NCBI RefSeq assembly: GCF_900497805.2
Contig: NW_020954582.1
Coordinates: 305,299-369,298, forward strand
Length of the DNA stretch: 64,000 nt
Direction of reading: 5' to 3'
Source of the DNA: Vombatus ursinus
Lineage: Eukaryota > Chordata > Mammalia > Diprotodontia > Vombatidae
Positions within the stretch are counted from its first letter, which is position 1, and every line of letters begins with the position of its first letter. Position numbers and translations under genes: made by a program. The notes beneath the pieces are model-generated. The model saw only the letters and a program-made list of their open reading frames with translations, was not told the origin of the DNA and did no database searches. Shown here piece by piece: positions 1 through 11,730 of the stretch.

Positions 1-1050
1 CTTGAATGAAAATCACAGCCTTGCCAACAGAGAGGTCTACACCAAGAAAATAAAACAAAGAAACAATGGGCTTTTGCTTCTGGCCAAAATTTTCTCTTTC
101 ACATTGGGAAGATCCAATTCCTGGGCAGGATTAGGTCAAGCTGCTTTGCTCATCTCCTTAGTGCCCCAGGGTCTAAATAATCTACCTTGGGCATACCCAT
201 TCAGGTGTTCCTTAACACTGCCAGCCCTTGAATGAAGAGGTAGTGACTGGTACATTCCCCTCGTGCAAGGAGTACAGACCAGCCCTCTCTCTCACTCTCC
301 CAGTTTGTGTCTCTGTACCCAAATAGACAATAACCAAATATTTGATTCTCTGCAGAAAGAAAGACGTGTTTGATATACATGAAATCCAACTTTTGCAACC
401 AAGTTTTCTTCACACAAGGCTTTTTTTCATTTAGAATCATCAGCTCAACAACTTCCATTCAGCAAGACATTTTACTCAAAGCCATGCCCACTGATGAAAC
501 ACCTACTGAACTCAAAATATGCTGTGTCCATACTATTATTTCATGGAAATGTCCACACTTTAAATGATATCTGATGGAAATGTCCCTGCTTTAAACTGCC
601 CTGGGAGGTAGTGATTTCCCTAGTCCAGGAGGTCTTCAAATCCATCGGGAGCTGCGTGGCCTGTGGACAAATGACTTTGAGGGGGTGAGGAGGTGACCAG
701 ACAATGGCCAACTCTGCCACCCAGTGATTCACAATTTAAAAGACACTGGAAAACTATGAAGAATATGGTGAATGTTGGCAGGGATGAGGCTTCTCTCCTG
801 GATGCTCTTTGTAACAAAGGAACATGTGATCTGAAGGGGAAGAAGGAAATGTGCCCTCCACAAGGGCTGGCTGTGTCTGCCCACTGATTAGCTGGCTGCA
901 GAGGACACTGAAGCAGAGTGGTCAGTGGAGCATGCCATTCATCCAAAAGTTCATACATGGTACCTTACCAAGCCAAGAAAATGACGTGTGCCTTCAGGGC
1001 TCAGAGGTCCTTTGGCACAGAGAAAAATCAAGCAACCCACAACCAGTCAT
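1..1050. other. No recognised feature
   Basis: No splice-bounded exon, repeat family or RNA gene could be supported here. Confidence 0.5.
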
Positions 1051-1068
1051 CCCCCCCCCCCCCCCCCC
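1051..1068. repeat. Poly(C) run
   Basis: Eighteen consecutive C residues; prone to slippage and to assembly error. Confidence 0.95.
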
Positions 1069-1096
1069 GGCAAACAGAACAAAAGGGAAAAAAAAC

Positions 1097-1318
1097 CTTT
1101 GTTAAGTGCTTACTGTGGCCCAGATGCTGTGCCAAGCTTTTCACAATCTCATTTGGTCTTCATGACAATCCTGAGGGATAAGTACACTATTATCTTCATT
1201 TTTAAAGTTGATGAAACTGAGGCAGAGAGAGATGAAGTGACTTGCCCAGGGTCACACAGCTAAGTGTCTGAGGCCTTCCTGACACCAGGATCAGTGAGCA
1301 GCCCACTTCACTACTAAT
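1097..1318 (-). mobile_element. MIR-like SINE, minus strand
   Basis: tttgttaagtgcttactgtgg, tcatttggtcttcatgacaa, gatgaaactgaggcagagag, gacttgcccagggtcacaca. Confidence 0.7.
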
Positions 1319-1345
1319 AGCCTCTGTCTTCTCCTCTCTGGTATG

Positions 1346-1371
1346 TCTCCTCTCCTCTCCTCTCCTCTCCT
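1346..1371. repeat. (TCTCC)n tract
   Basis: Short perfect pentamer repeat. Confidence 0.85.
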
Positions 1372-1726
1372 CCTTCCTCTCCCTCTGTTCACATAGGGTA
1401 TCATACCTTTATCTACGGGTGCTGTGCCCAAAGGAATGTAAATTAGGGTTAAGGTTAAGCGGGATAAGCTAGGTTTCTTTCTTAAGGACCATGCCTTAAA
1501 CCCAATTCCTTCTGGCTCTCATTGATTGGCCAACAATAGCCCCTGCTTAGTGGTCACTGTTTGGGCCCAGATGGCTCAGAGTGAAAGTAAATAGCAATTT
1601 TTTTTCTGTTTGGGTAGAAACCCCAAGGCTCTTCCCCTTCCAGATTGATTTTTTTTAACTAGGTAAAAGAGGCCATTCTTTGTCTCATTTCTTACCTAGC
1701 CTTAATCACTGATGGGGCATTGCCTC

Positions 1727-2172
1727 AGTCAAACTGAGACCTGGGAAAGACCTTAGCTTTAAAAGGCCAAGGTCTCAAGGGGCAACAAGGTGGCACGGTG
1801 GATAGAGCACAGGCGCTGGATTCAGGAGGACCTGAGTTCAAATCTGATGTCAAATCAGACACTTGACGCTTACTAGCTGTATGGCACCTGGGCAAGTCAC
1901 TTAACCCCAACTACCTCACAAAAAACAAACAAACAAAAATATAATAAAGTAAAAGGCCAAGGTCTCCCACTGCTTGAGGGGGGTTGGGGGGGAGGGTCAT
2001 CTTCAGTCTTCCTGATCTATATCTGGCCACTGGCCTCAGATGGCTACAAAAAGTGAGGCTGGTGATTTTGCACAGACCTCTCTTAAATCCAATTCACTTA
2101 CAAGTCATGCATCACCTCCCTGATGCCATGGTCCTCTTTGAGAGTGAAGGACAAGCGACAGCAGCAGCGGCC
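1727..2172 (+). repeat. Unassigned interspersed repeat, copy 1
   Basis: Without its SINE this reads actgagacctgggaaagacc, gctttaaaaggccaaggtct, atctggccactggcctcaga, atccaattcacttacaagtc and atggtcctctttgagagtg. It is collinear with 54441-54838. The 3' end (aggacaagcgacagcagc) is RTE-like in style. Family name not known to me. Confidence 0.75.
1777..1950 (+). mobile_element. tRNA-derived SINE (SINE1-like) with 16-bp duplication
   Basis: Reads ggggcaacaaggtggcacggtggatagag (tRNA-like A box), then gagttcaaatctgatg (B box) and an A-rich tail. Flanked by aaaaggccaaggtctc at 1761-1776 and 1951-1966. Inserted in the repeat at 1727-2172. Confidence 0.9.
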
Positions 2173-2499
2173 TTTATATGAGAATATGATTTCTCAGATG
2201 TCAGGGAGCATGAAGACCCTAATAAGTCTTACTTATTCCAGAGTCAGGATCTAATTTCTTAGCCTGCCAGGATACAATTTCTTTCAGGCCCTAGCTCTGC
2301 ACAATGTCACTTCTGTCTAAATTCTGAGAATTAAATGATTACCCAGGAACCTTTACTGTGCAGAGATGGGCTTCATCTTTAAGACTGCAGTCTACCACTC
2401 TGGGACCAGAAAGGGAGGGAGCCTGGGGTTCTGTTGGGCTGGGAGCGTGCAGGGAGGGGGTATCTCTGTCAATGTAGCTCAGCATCCTCTGGACTGAGA

Positions 2500-2885
2500 G
2501 TTGCCTGGATTATTAACCTGCTCCAGGTCCCAGAGTCAATAGGTGCCAGAGGCAGGCTTTGAACCCAGGTCTTTTTCAATATCTCCAAGGCCAGCTTCTT
2601 ATCCACTACGCCAATAATGACAACTGGCATTCACACAGAGATGCAAAGGGCTTTATAAGGAGTGTCTCATTTGAGCCCCACAACAACCCTCTTAATGAAG
2701 ACTGACAAGCATTTTATTTTTGCTCATTTTTGTCCTGAGATTTCAGCAGGTTGGGAAACTCTTGGTTTGGAAATTCCCTCTGCTGACTCAGACAGATGAG
2801 AAAGCTGAAGATCAGGGTCACACAGCTAGTCTGTCCTGGAAACCACATTGAATCTAGGTTTTTCTGACTAACTCCAGCATGCTCA
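2500..2885 (-). mobile_element. MIR-like SINE fragments, minus strand
   Basis: Two overlapping eroded pieces: ggcaggctttgaacccagg, and gggctttataaggagtgtct ... tcagggtcacacagctag. Confidence 0.55.
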
Positions 2886-2959
2886 CACTATAGCAGACTG
2901 CCTTAATATCTGAATTAACACTGATAGTTCTAGCACCTTCACTCTATTAATTAGTTCTT

Positions 2960-3136
2960 GTTTAATCCTGTGTAGAGTTTACTTTGTATATGTTTGTTTA
3001 CATGGTGTCTCTCCCATTAGATTGTAAGCTCTTTGAGGACAGAAACTGTCTTTTGCCTCGTTTTTTATCCCTAGCGCTTAGCACAGTGCCTGGCACATAG
3101 TATTGTACCCAGCTTAATAAATGTTGATTGATTAAT
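2960..3136 (+). mobile_element. L2 LINE 3' end
   Basis: Plus-strand terminus: ttagattgtaagctctttgag, cgcttagcacagtgcctggc and aataaatgttgattgatta. Confidence 0.75.
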
Positions 3137-3204
3137 AACAATGAACCGGGTTTCTTTAAGATTGTAAATTTCAAAGCAGGTGCCCATCCAAGTGGTCATG
3201 GTCA

Positions 3205-3400
3205 ATCTCAATATGATCATAGAATTCCAGAGCTTGACGGGACCCAAAAAGATCATCCACTATGAGGAAACCAAAGCCCAGAGAGGCGACCTGATTTGAC
3301 CACAGTCAAATGGGGGTAAAAGTTATGACATCCAGGTCTCCTGACTCTCAGCTACGGGACCTGCTCCACCACTGAAAAAGTCACCGGAAAATAAAAAACG
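3205..3400 (-). mobile_element. MIR-related repeat, minus strand
   Basis: atagaattccagagcttgac, accaaagcccagagaggcga and tccaggtctcctgactctc, a motif order also seen at 25.7, 51.0 and 59.7 kb. Confidence 0.6.
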
Positions 3401-3429
3401 TGTCAAAAAAATCCTGAAAAAATACTCGA

Positions 3430-3585
3430 AGAGTACTCTGTGTTTGAATCTTGGTTCTCTCTTTCTAGGTTTGTGATCATGAGAAAATCACTTAATCTGT
3501 CTGACCTTCAGTTTCTTCACCTCTATACTGGGAATAATTATACTTTTACTACCTATCTGACAAGGTTATTAGAATATCTTTGCTA
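3430..3585 (+). mobile_element. MIR-like SINE
   Basis: tgtttgaatcttggttctctc, aaatcacttaatctgtctgac, tttcttcacctctatactgg. Confidence 0.6.
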
Positions 3586-4004
3586 TACTCTGACTCAGTT
3601 ATAACACAACTAAAGTATTATATGCTATCTTAGGCACACTGAAAAGCTAGAATATGTCCAGAGAAAAAGATTAGAAACCATGCACAAGACATTTCAAATA
3701 AGTGCAACCACTATCTGTTCGAATTAACCGAGCACTTGTGAAACTTTTATGAAATCATCAGGCTAGTCTGGAATTCAAGGATTTGTACCAACTCCATCAA
3801 CATAGAAATACACATTTCTAAAAAGCCATTTTTTTAACTGACTCAACTGAGAATCATGAAGGAAAGCACGCCAATGGGGTCTCACAAGCTACAGAATTAA
3901 ATGGCTACCTCTGGCTCTTCTGGGAGATGCTCTAGAACCCAGAGAAGATGTAGCTCCTAAGGCCTGGGCATCAAGCCTGCTACTCCAGGTGAGGGGAGGG
4001 AGAG

Positions 4005-4165
4005 GAGCTCAGGTCCTGCCTCAGGGATTTCTTAATTGGGTGACTCTGGGCAAGTCACTTGACCTCAAATCTGTTTCTTCATCTGCAAGATGAGAGGAAG
4101 AGGTTGACTTGATAGCATCTGACTGCCTTTCTAGTTCTAAGTCCCCAATTCTATGATTGCAGTCT
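4005..4165 (+). mobile_element. MIR-like SINE
   Basis: gtgactctgggcaagtcact, tcttcatctgcaagatgaga, cctttctagttctaagtcc. Confidence 0.65.
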
Positions 4166-4714
4166 AACTCCTTCATTTTACAAATGAAGAAACCGAGTTC
4201 CAGAGCAGTGAACTGCCTCTTCCAAAGCAGTAAACAGATGACCTAGCCTCTGAGTGAACAGCAGAGACATATTTTTTCAAAAGAGTTTGCATTTCCCACT
4301 GTGCCACAAAAAGAAAGAAAAATAAGACTTGACAGGGAGAAAAGGAAAACTTCTGTTGTGTGCTGTGAAGATTATCAGAATGACTTTATTGTCTCAAATG
4401 AGGGGTTGGTGAGATGGTCTCCAAGGTCTAGCATTCTTTGATTCAAAGACTCATCAGAAGAGAGCCACCTCCCAGTGTTCAAGCATCTGCCACTTGGGCA
4501 CTAGGGGAAAGCAACCTACCCAAATGCCAGAGCTGCATAAGGGAGGATGGGGAGGTGATTAGGCTGGGTGAGAGAGCTGGGGTGGGAAAGAGGGGAGGAG
4601 GAAGAGGTGTCAGACTAATCATGATGCCTAGAGGTATAAGCAAAGCAATTCTCTTTTTTTTTTTAAAGCAATTTACTTTTTATAAGTTTTTCTTCTTCTT
4701 TTACATAAAGCAGA

Positions 4715-4835
4715 AGTTCTTAATCTAGGGCCTATGGTTCTAGGGGTAAATTTCTAGGGATCAATGAACTTGGATGGGAAAAAGACCTATTTATTTTCCA
4801 CTAACCTCTAAGTGAGATTGAGCATCCTCTCCAAT
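4715..4835 (+). repeat. Unassigned old repeat, copy 1
   Basis: gaagttcttaatctagggcc, aatgaacttggatgggaaaa and tccactaacctctaagtga. A related stretch is at 42305-42475. Confidence 0.5.
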
Positions 4836-4837
4836 TA

Positions 4838-6430
4838 TGAATACAGGCAACAAATCCAAATCAAAGAATCTCAGAGTTGGAAGGGCTCCTCAGAAGACAT
4901 CTCATCCAGCTGGTGCCTGGAAAATAATCTCTTCTACGACACAACTGTCGAGTGGTCATCCAGATCTCATTTCAATATGGCCAGTGAAGGGTGACCCATG
5001 AGCTCCTGAGGCAGCCCTTTCCACTCTGGGACAGCTCAAATTGTAGGAAGATTTTCCTTAAATTGAGTCTAAATTTATCTCTTTGCACTTTACACCTTTG
5101 GCTCCTCCTAGTTCTCTCTTCCAAGACCAAAAACAAGTCCCTTATACACAGGGCAGTCTTTCTGTTCTTTCCCATTGTTTCCAAAGGCTTAAGACTCAGA
5201 ATTGGGGGTGAACGCAAAGCCCAATACGAGCCCACAAGACAGTAAAGCAAGCCAACTTTGTGGAAGGGGCACATTTACTTTAGGAAGGATCGTCAGGGAG
5301 CATGATGGCAGGAGGCCAGGTCCTCGGGGGCCCTGGGTAGAAGTGGGCACCCTGTGGAATGGTGTTCCCCTCCCCACCTGTGGAGAGCCTGGATGGAATG
5401 GGAAAGCAAAGTCTGGTATGTTTTAATAGTGTTCTTATCTGGGTCAAGCAGGACCAGGCATTGGGGAACGAAGTGAGGAGACTAAACTTAGGGACTGGTG
5501 CTGGTGGGTGGAGGTTTGGGAGGAGAGAAGAGAGAAAGACACCTGGGGGATTGATTGGTGGTTAATTGATAGCCCAACTCTCTGGCAAGGGGTTTGCTAC
5601 TGCTGGTCTTACTCTGACAGGGTAACTCCGAGGGGTTTTTGAGCTTCCGGGGAGCTCCTTCATTTTAGCAAGATGACACTAGAGTCATTATGCCTTCAAA
5701 AGACAACCATCTCAGGCTCTTCTCCAGACTAAATTCTCTCAGTTCCTTCCTATAGCCCCAGCCTCTCATTCCCCCTACACTTCACCTTCTCCTGGACATG
5801 CCCCAGCTTGTCAATGTCTTACTTCAATTGTGGGGTCCATTGGGAAAGACCATACTCAGAAGAGTTCTGCCCAGAGCCCAGTGTCTGGGTTTCCTCATGT
5901 GTTTCAAGTCAATTCAAGCTGACAAGCATTTATTAAGCACCTACTCTGAGCCAGACACCAGGCATTCTTGGCTAGCATATAGATCACTCCTTAAAAGCCC
6001 CAAGTGCTTTTCACAGACACTATTGTCTAGCAACACCTTCCTCCAGCCCCTTTCCTCAGAGAGGACATTTTAAATTCAAGTGTGAATCTTCACATTTGTT
6101 TCTATTAAACTGAATGTTGTTCAAATGGTCCCATCTTTTTTCACCAGCAGAGACTTTTGGAGCTCTTTCCTCCACTTATCCAGTATACTTGATGGCCACC
6201 CAGCTTTGCCATATTTAAAAGTCTTGCCATCTGAATATGATTTGATCGAGGTCATTGATCTGCTGTTGAACGGCCCAGGGCCAAACACAGATGCAGCCCA
6301 TAGACACTCCCCTGGAGACCTCAGACTGGCATGGGTCCAACCTGACTAAACTCTGGGATCAGTTATTTAACCAGCTCTGAATGCCCCCCCCAACTCAGCC
6401 ACCAACTAGTCCATATCATTCTGTCTTTCC
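4838..6430 (-). mobile_element. CR1/L3-clade LINE 3' region with an unassigned insert
   Basis: Left part 4838-5170: ccctttccactctgggacagctc, ttccttaaattgagtctaaa and tcctcctagttctctcttcc. Right part from about 5670: ctcaggctcttctccagac, ccccagcttgtcaatgtcttact and tcattgatctgctgttgaacgg, all in CR1 3'-UTR order on the minus strand. Between them, about 5172-5670, lies sequence not belonging to this element and not identified. Confidence 0.75.
5172..5670. other. Unassigned roughly 500-bp insert in the CR1/L3 copy
   Basis: The segment breaks an otherwise collinear CR1-like match. I could not find clear TG...CA ends, an A-rich tail or a flanking duplication, so its class is unknown. Confidence 0.4.
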
Positions 6431-6679
6431 GTAAGGATAGCCTGTAACATAGATGGGACCCAAGTACTCCGCCCTACTGAGAAAAGATGTGCAGTGAGCA
6501 GGAAGACTGCGGCTTGGTTGGACTCTGAGGGTTTGTGTCCTCAAGGGTCAGGCTGGGGCTTGTATCTTCAATAGTCAGGCTGGCTTTCTCCCCATACTGG
6601 GAGAGACTGAAAAATTCTGAAACCTGACTCTTCACCCCGAGAGCTGTGATCCTGGACAGGCAGGGTGTTTTCTCCACAC

Positions 6680-6800
6680 TGGTTAGATTGGGAGCTCCCG
6701 AGAGCAGGTCTTCTCTTTTGCCTTTCTTTGTAACCTCAGCACTTTGCACAGTGGCTGACACATAGTAGTCACTAATAAATGTTAGTTGACTGACTGACGG
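6680..6800 (+). mobile_element. L2 LINE 3' end
   Basis: Contains gttagattgggagctcccgag, gcctttctttgtaacctcagc and taataaatgttagttgactg. Confidence 0.7.
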
Positions 6801-7560
6801 AGACCAGGAAAAACTGTGCTGAATTTTCACTTTTGCTTCCAGAGGGGCAGAGCCTGGCCTGAAATGTCTGAACCCAAGATCAGGTCCTGGGATTGGAGGG
6901 AAGGGTCATTTCTGGGATGCCGGCAGCAGCAGGAGCTGCATTTGGGCTGAGTGTGGCTTTATCCTCCAGGGTGGAGATCACAAAGCCAGCGGGGTTCACA
7001 TGGAAAAATTGTCACCTCTTTGCGATGCAGGTCTGTGATGTGACCATGCACGGAGAGAAGGAATGGAGAATGTAATTCATTTATACATAATTGTACCCAA
7101 AAAGGCCAGAAGCTTCAACCTCTGACCAAAATGTTGGTGGGTTTTCCCCTATTTGGAGGCTCTAAGCAGAGAGAACCTCAGTGGTTTTCTGTTAGTAATT
7201 CTTGATATCCTTAAAATACAGAATTAAACTTAATATGGGGGGTTGTTTTCCCTTTGTCCTAGACTAAAATGAGTCAGTCTTTTTATTGCTGTCTGGGACA
7301 GAGTGAAAGGGTAGACCTGAGGGCAGTGGCTGATGAGGAAGGGGAATAGGAGGTGGGGCCAAGTCTATCTGGTAACTCCCACGTTCCTGTGGTGGGAAGG
7401 AGCCAGAAGGGACGATATCTCTCATTTTGGGGTTCTCTTACGCGCCAAACTCTGCCAGATGGTTCCCTCTACCAAACAACTACATAAGCATACTTCATGG
7501 CTACCAATCTAATGACACTATCAGCAAAAGAAATGCACATAGTCTGATCTGAAGTTAGCC
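6801..7560. other. No recognised feature
   Basis: Unique-looking sequence after an L2 terminus; no supported exon. Confidence 0.5.
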
Positions 7561-7598
7561 AGTCAAGAAACATTTATTAAGCCCTACTATATGCCAGG

Positions 7599-8251
7599 GA
7601 CAGCCAGGTGGCTCAGTGGATAGAGTGCCTAGCCAGGTGTTAGGGTGAATGTCTCACGGTCTCATGAGAGCTCTGTTGAGGGAACTTTCCCATGGGAGTT
7701 CTAGCTTCTATCAGTAGAAGCTGAGGGTCACAACATAGTTGCGTGGCAAAAATAAGGAAGTCTCCCAGGACCTCTCCTTTGCTGACCTGCAGCTCCCATG
7801 GTTGGTTTGGCTCTCCTCTCACTGGGAGATGAGTCCTGACACGAGCTCCAGCAGACCTGATGATTGGCTATCACAGGGGGATCACGCTTTGAACATACAT
7901 CACTAGGGCCATAAAAGACAGCTAACTGCACTCAATAAACGGAGCTTCTGCCACCTTTCTGTCTCCCGCCTCATCCATGCGTCTCTGGGTTACTGAGCAC
8001 TGAGCTGGTCTCATGCTCACCACTGCAGCAGCCACGACAGCCAGGAGTCAGGAAGACCTGAATTCAAATCCACTGTCAGACACTTCCTAGCTGTGTGACC
8101 CTGGGCAAGTTACTTAACTCTGCTTGCCTCAGGTCCTCATCTGTAAAATGAGCTGGAGAAGGAAATGAAAAACCACCTCATTATCTTTGTCAAGAAAACC
8201 CCAAATGGGGTCCCGAAGAGTTGGACGTGACTGAAATTACTAGACAACAAC
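7599..8251 (+). mobile_element. MAR1-like SINE interrupted by the solo LTR
   Basis: The head gacagccaggtggctcagtggatagag is followed by the LTR, then gtcaggaagacctgaattc and the RTE-like tail (gagaaggaaatgaaaaacc, gaagagttggacgtgactg) ending in gacaacaac. It is itself inserted in a minus-strand L2 3' end (7567-7598 and 8252-8335). Confidence 0.85.
7638..8039 (+). mobile_element. Solo LTR of an endogenous retrovirus
   Basis: A 402-bp element with TG...CA ends (tgttaggg ... ccacgaca), flanked by the 6-bp direct repeat gccagg (7632-7637 and 8040-8045). It has a TATA-like ccataaaag near 7910 and AATAAA at 7934-7939 followed by an R/U5-like stretch. No internal viral region is present, as in solo LTRs left by recombination. 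A 6-bp duplication fits class II-type or some other ERV lineages; the family was not identified. It interrupts a SINE, so it is younger than that copy. Confidence 0.85.
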
Positions 8252-8335
8252 TATGGGCCAGGCACTGCGCTAAGAGGGAGAGGCAAAAGAAAGCCCCTGT
8301 CCTCAAGAAGAAAACTCACAATTTATTGGGTATTC
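8252..8335 (-). mobile_element. L2/L3 3' end, second piece
   Basis: Reads gggccaggcactgcgctaag... then ccctgtcctcaagaag, the complement of the L2 3' terminus. The first piece is the cattt attaagccctactatatg segment at 7567-7598, before the SINE. Confidence 0.65.
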
Positions 8336-8349
8336 AACTTACCTCATCC

Positions 8350-8565
8350 TGTTAGGTTTGCAAAACCCTTTCACTTCCATTATCTCATCTGAGCTCACAA
8401 GAATCTTATGAAACAAGTGCTGTTTCCTCCAATGTATAGGTGTGGAAACTGCCTCAGAGAGCATTAGTGACTTACCCAGGGTCACACAGCTTGTGAATGT
8501 CTGTGGCAGAATCTGAACCCAGGTCTTCCCTATTCCATGCACTATGTCATGATGGCTCTGGATAT
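8350..8565 (-). mobile_element. MIR-like SINE, minus strand
   Basis: cttccattatctcatctgag, acttacccagggtcacacag, aatctgaacccaggtcttcc. Confidence 0.7.
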
Positions 8566-8569
8566 AGGC

Positions 8570-9910
8570 AGAGGAGAATTTCTGTGGCGTTAGAGTAGTG
8601 CCTGAACTTGTTCTTTTATGTGAGCAGGGAGAGGATTGGGTTCCCTTCTGCCTGCATCTATGACCCCATGACAATTCCCCCAATGTCACCTCTACAGAGA
8701 AGCCAATTTTGCATTTTTAATAACGACTGGGGTGGAGACAGGCACATTCAGAAGCAGCACTTGAGCCCAGGTCTTTCTGCACCAGAGTAAGCTCTCTATC
8801 CACCAAGAAGACTGTGCTCTAGAGGACAGGTAAAAGGAAGAGGTCAGGCCACATCTACCATTCTCTGCTCCAACAGGTTAACTCAGAGCAGTTGTCTCTC
8901 AGGCCTGAATTCTGGGGGAGAAACAAAGGCCAGAGACCACAGAGGTGTCTGAGTGAGGATGGGGATGGGGCTGGGGGACAAGGAGGAGCAGAAGGAAGGG
9001 TCAAGGATTCCAAGTGTGCAGAGATGCTTGGAGGAGGGAGGGGCTGGGCCTGCCCAAGCAACTTCCTCTCTCGTGGGAGTTTTGGATGTGTTTGTTTGTT
9101 TGTTTGTTTTTAAAACACTGGGTCTCTGTACCTCTCCCTGGCTGGAGCAGCAGGGACTTCTCCGGCACCCGGCCTCCCTCTAATGGCCACAAGATTGGAC
9201 CTGCTCTGTGTCTGACCTGGACTGAGTGGCCCCTCCTTGGGCAGCCTGCTGGCCTCCCACTCTCTGAGGCCTCATTACTTACCAGGGACACCCAATGGAC
9301 TTGGTCCTTTGCAACTCAAAGCTCCTGGGCTCACACAATGCTGGCATTGTAGTCAGCCGCCATCACACCCAGCAAAAAAAGGATCGCTCTCTGAAGGCAA
9401 GTGCCCCAAAGCTTCTCCTTCTGGGACAGCTCACTGGAAGAGCATTTTAGTCGGGCCAACTGAGCTCCTCAGAAAAGTTGTTTGAAGAAAAAAAAAATGG
9501 GCCCAATTAAGCATCAGTGTTCCTTTTTACTATTTCAACATAAGCTGAGTAACTGTCCCATGATAACGAGGGAGAAGTCCTGCCTCTTTGCCCTTTCCCA
9601 TTCCTCATCAGGGCTTCCTTAGAGAGTTGGTTAACCTTTTGCCTTCAAAAATCTGGTTTTCGTAATTTCAGAATTGATTTGGACCTAAGACAATATAGGA
9701 AAACTTGGAGGCTGCAGGTTTGTAGCCATCTTTGAAATTCTTCTTTGAAAAATAATAATAATAATAAATACTGTGCCTGTCTCTATACACACAGGGCCAT
9801 AGACTTAGGGCCAGAAAGGGCCATTGAGGCCACGGAGCCCAGCCCATTCATCATCCACGTAAGGGAATGTACTCAGGCACTGCTCTAAGGCCACAGAAAT
9901 CCTCCCACAC
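8570..9910. other. No recognised gene
   Basis: Contains a short TTTG run near 9090-9110 and an aat run near 9750. Overlapping open frames between 8855 and 9485 lack family similarity or splice context. Confidence 0.5.
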
Positions 9911-9914
9911 GTGG

Positions 9915-10110
9915 ATATCTAGTGTCATCATGACACAATACGGGTTGGAATCCTGCCACAGACTCACCAGCTGTGGGACCCTGGGCCAGTCACTGAAGTT
10001 GCCTCAGGCAGTTTCCACTCCCCTAAATGGAGCTAACAATAATGCTTGCTTCATCAGGTTTCTGTGGGCTTGAACCAGACAATTTATGTAAAGAGGCTTT
10101 GCAGACCTTG
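9915..10110 (+). mobile_element. MIR-like SINE
   Basis: accagctgtgggaccctggg, aatggagctaacaataatgc, gtaaagaggctttgcagac. Confidence 0.6.
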
Positions 10111-10279
10111 AGGCATCAGATAAGTAGGCCAGGGATAAGATGGGGCCTGGGCCCAGGGCTTTGTCAGTACATGGAAACCCTGAAATGAGGAAGCTTCCCT
10201 CCAAACATGAGCCATAATTTGGAACCAAGGACTGACAGTAACAGGTGGCGGAGGAGCCCGTAAGACTGGCTTCCATGCC

Positions 10280-10415
10280 CCCAATCCATCTGATTCTCTC
10301 AACAGCCCTGGAGACTAAATATTTACTATTTTCCCTACTGTGCAAATGAGGAAACTGAGGCTCTGAGAGACTTGTCCCTGGTCACACAACTAGTGAGTGC
10401 TGGAGGTGGAATCCA
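10280..10415 (-). mobile_element. MIR-like SINE, minus strand
   Basis: caaatgaggaaactgaggctc and ttgtccctggtcacacaact with gagtgctggaggtgg. Confidence 0.6.
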
Positions 10416-10859
10416 TTCCCAGGGCCCTCTTCTTCCATGTCCACCAACACCTTCCGCATCCTGGCCTCCTGTGGACAGACACCTGCGAAGAATGTCTGGG
10501 AGTACAAAGACAAGAATCATAAGGAAGGAGTGGAGGGAGGGGAGCTTAGGGTCACAACCTGCACCAGTGGACAGAGGTGTGATTGCAGAGCCTTGGAAGC
10601 ACATTGAAGTCTGGATGCATACTCCAAGAGGTCTGAGATCTTGTTAATCTGTGTTAATCTGGCCTCCACCAGGCCAGACGACATCTTCTCCATGCCTGCT
10701 CAGTCCTCCATGAGCGACTCTTGGCCACGTTCTTCCATAAATTTTGGGCCACCCAAGATGCTGGACACCTTCCCCAGCCTGAGCTCTTCCCTCCTTGGAA
10801 GCCAGTGAAGCCAAGGCATCTTTCTCCCCAGGACTTCCCTACCTCTTCTTGTGGCCCTC

Positions 10860-11095
10860 CATTTTTAGAGGCACTATGGCAGAATAGATTATTGGCCTTG
10901 GAGTCTGGAAGACCACTCCCTAACTACGTGACCCTAGGCAAGTCACGTAATGTCTCTGAACCTCAGCTTTCTCAAATACAACATGAGGGTAAGAAGAGCA
11001 TCTGCATCACGGAGTCATGGCAAGGACCAAATGGGATGGCATACACAAAATGCTTTGCAAACCTTAAACAGCTAGAGAAATGTCTGCTACTACTA
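10860..11095 (+). mobile_element. CORE-SINE/MIR-like copy
   Basis: tattggccttggagtctgga, acgtgaccctaggcaagtca, atgctttgcaaaccttaaac. Confidence 0.7.
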
Positions 11096-11136
11096 GTGTT
11101 TCTCCTGAAGAATTCTTCATCAGTAATACACTACAG

Positions 11137-11370
11137 GGCAGCTAGGTGGCAAAGTGGGTAGCACTTTGTGCCGGGAAGACCTGAGTTTAAATCCAACCTT
11201 AGACACATACTAGCTGTGTGACTCTGGGCAAGTCACTTCACCCTGTTTGCCTCAGTTTCCTCATCTGGAAAATGAACTAGAGAAGAAAATGGCAAAACTC
11301 TCTAGCATCTCTGCCAAGACCCCAAATGGAGTCACAAGAGTTGGTCGTGACTAAAATGGCTCAACAACTA
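11137..11370 (+). mobile_element. MAR1-like SINE
   Basis: gggcagctaggtggcaaagtg head, gtcacttcaccctgtttgcc, and the RTE-like tail aatggcaaaactctctagc ... gttggtcgtgactaaaatgg. Confidence 0.85.
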
Positions 11371-11649
11371 TGTGCTGCAACCTATCCACACCCTTCATGA
11401 GCAGCATTTTAGGTGTCCTGACACTTCAATTCCTCAGGGACTATGGTATTCCATAGCTCACAGTCCTGTGGATCACCGAAAGAAGACAGTGTTAAAAAGA
11501 CAGACCTTTGAATCAGGGTCATGAAAAACACTACACAATTTCCCCAGAGGCAATCAATCCACTTCCCCTTTCTCCTTCCTGTTTGATTCTGCACCAAGAA
11601 CAGTCAATTCATTGTTCCTCTACAGGATTAATCCAAACCATTCTGGATG

Positions 11650-11730
11650 TGTGTATCTGTGTTTATGTACATGCGTGGTAAACATATATACATGTGTGTA
11701 TATGTGTATATATACATATATATAGGGGAA
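11650..11730. repeat. TG/TA-rich microsatellite
   Basis: Alternating acatatatacatg and tgtgtatatgtgtatata blocks. Confidence 0.8.

Noticed and set aside
1785-1860. tRNA-like A and B boxes
   Set aside because: These are the heads of tRNA-derived SINEs, present many times with tails and duplications, not tRNA genes.
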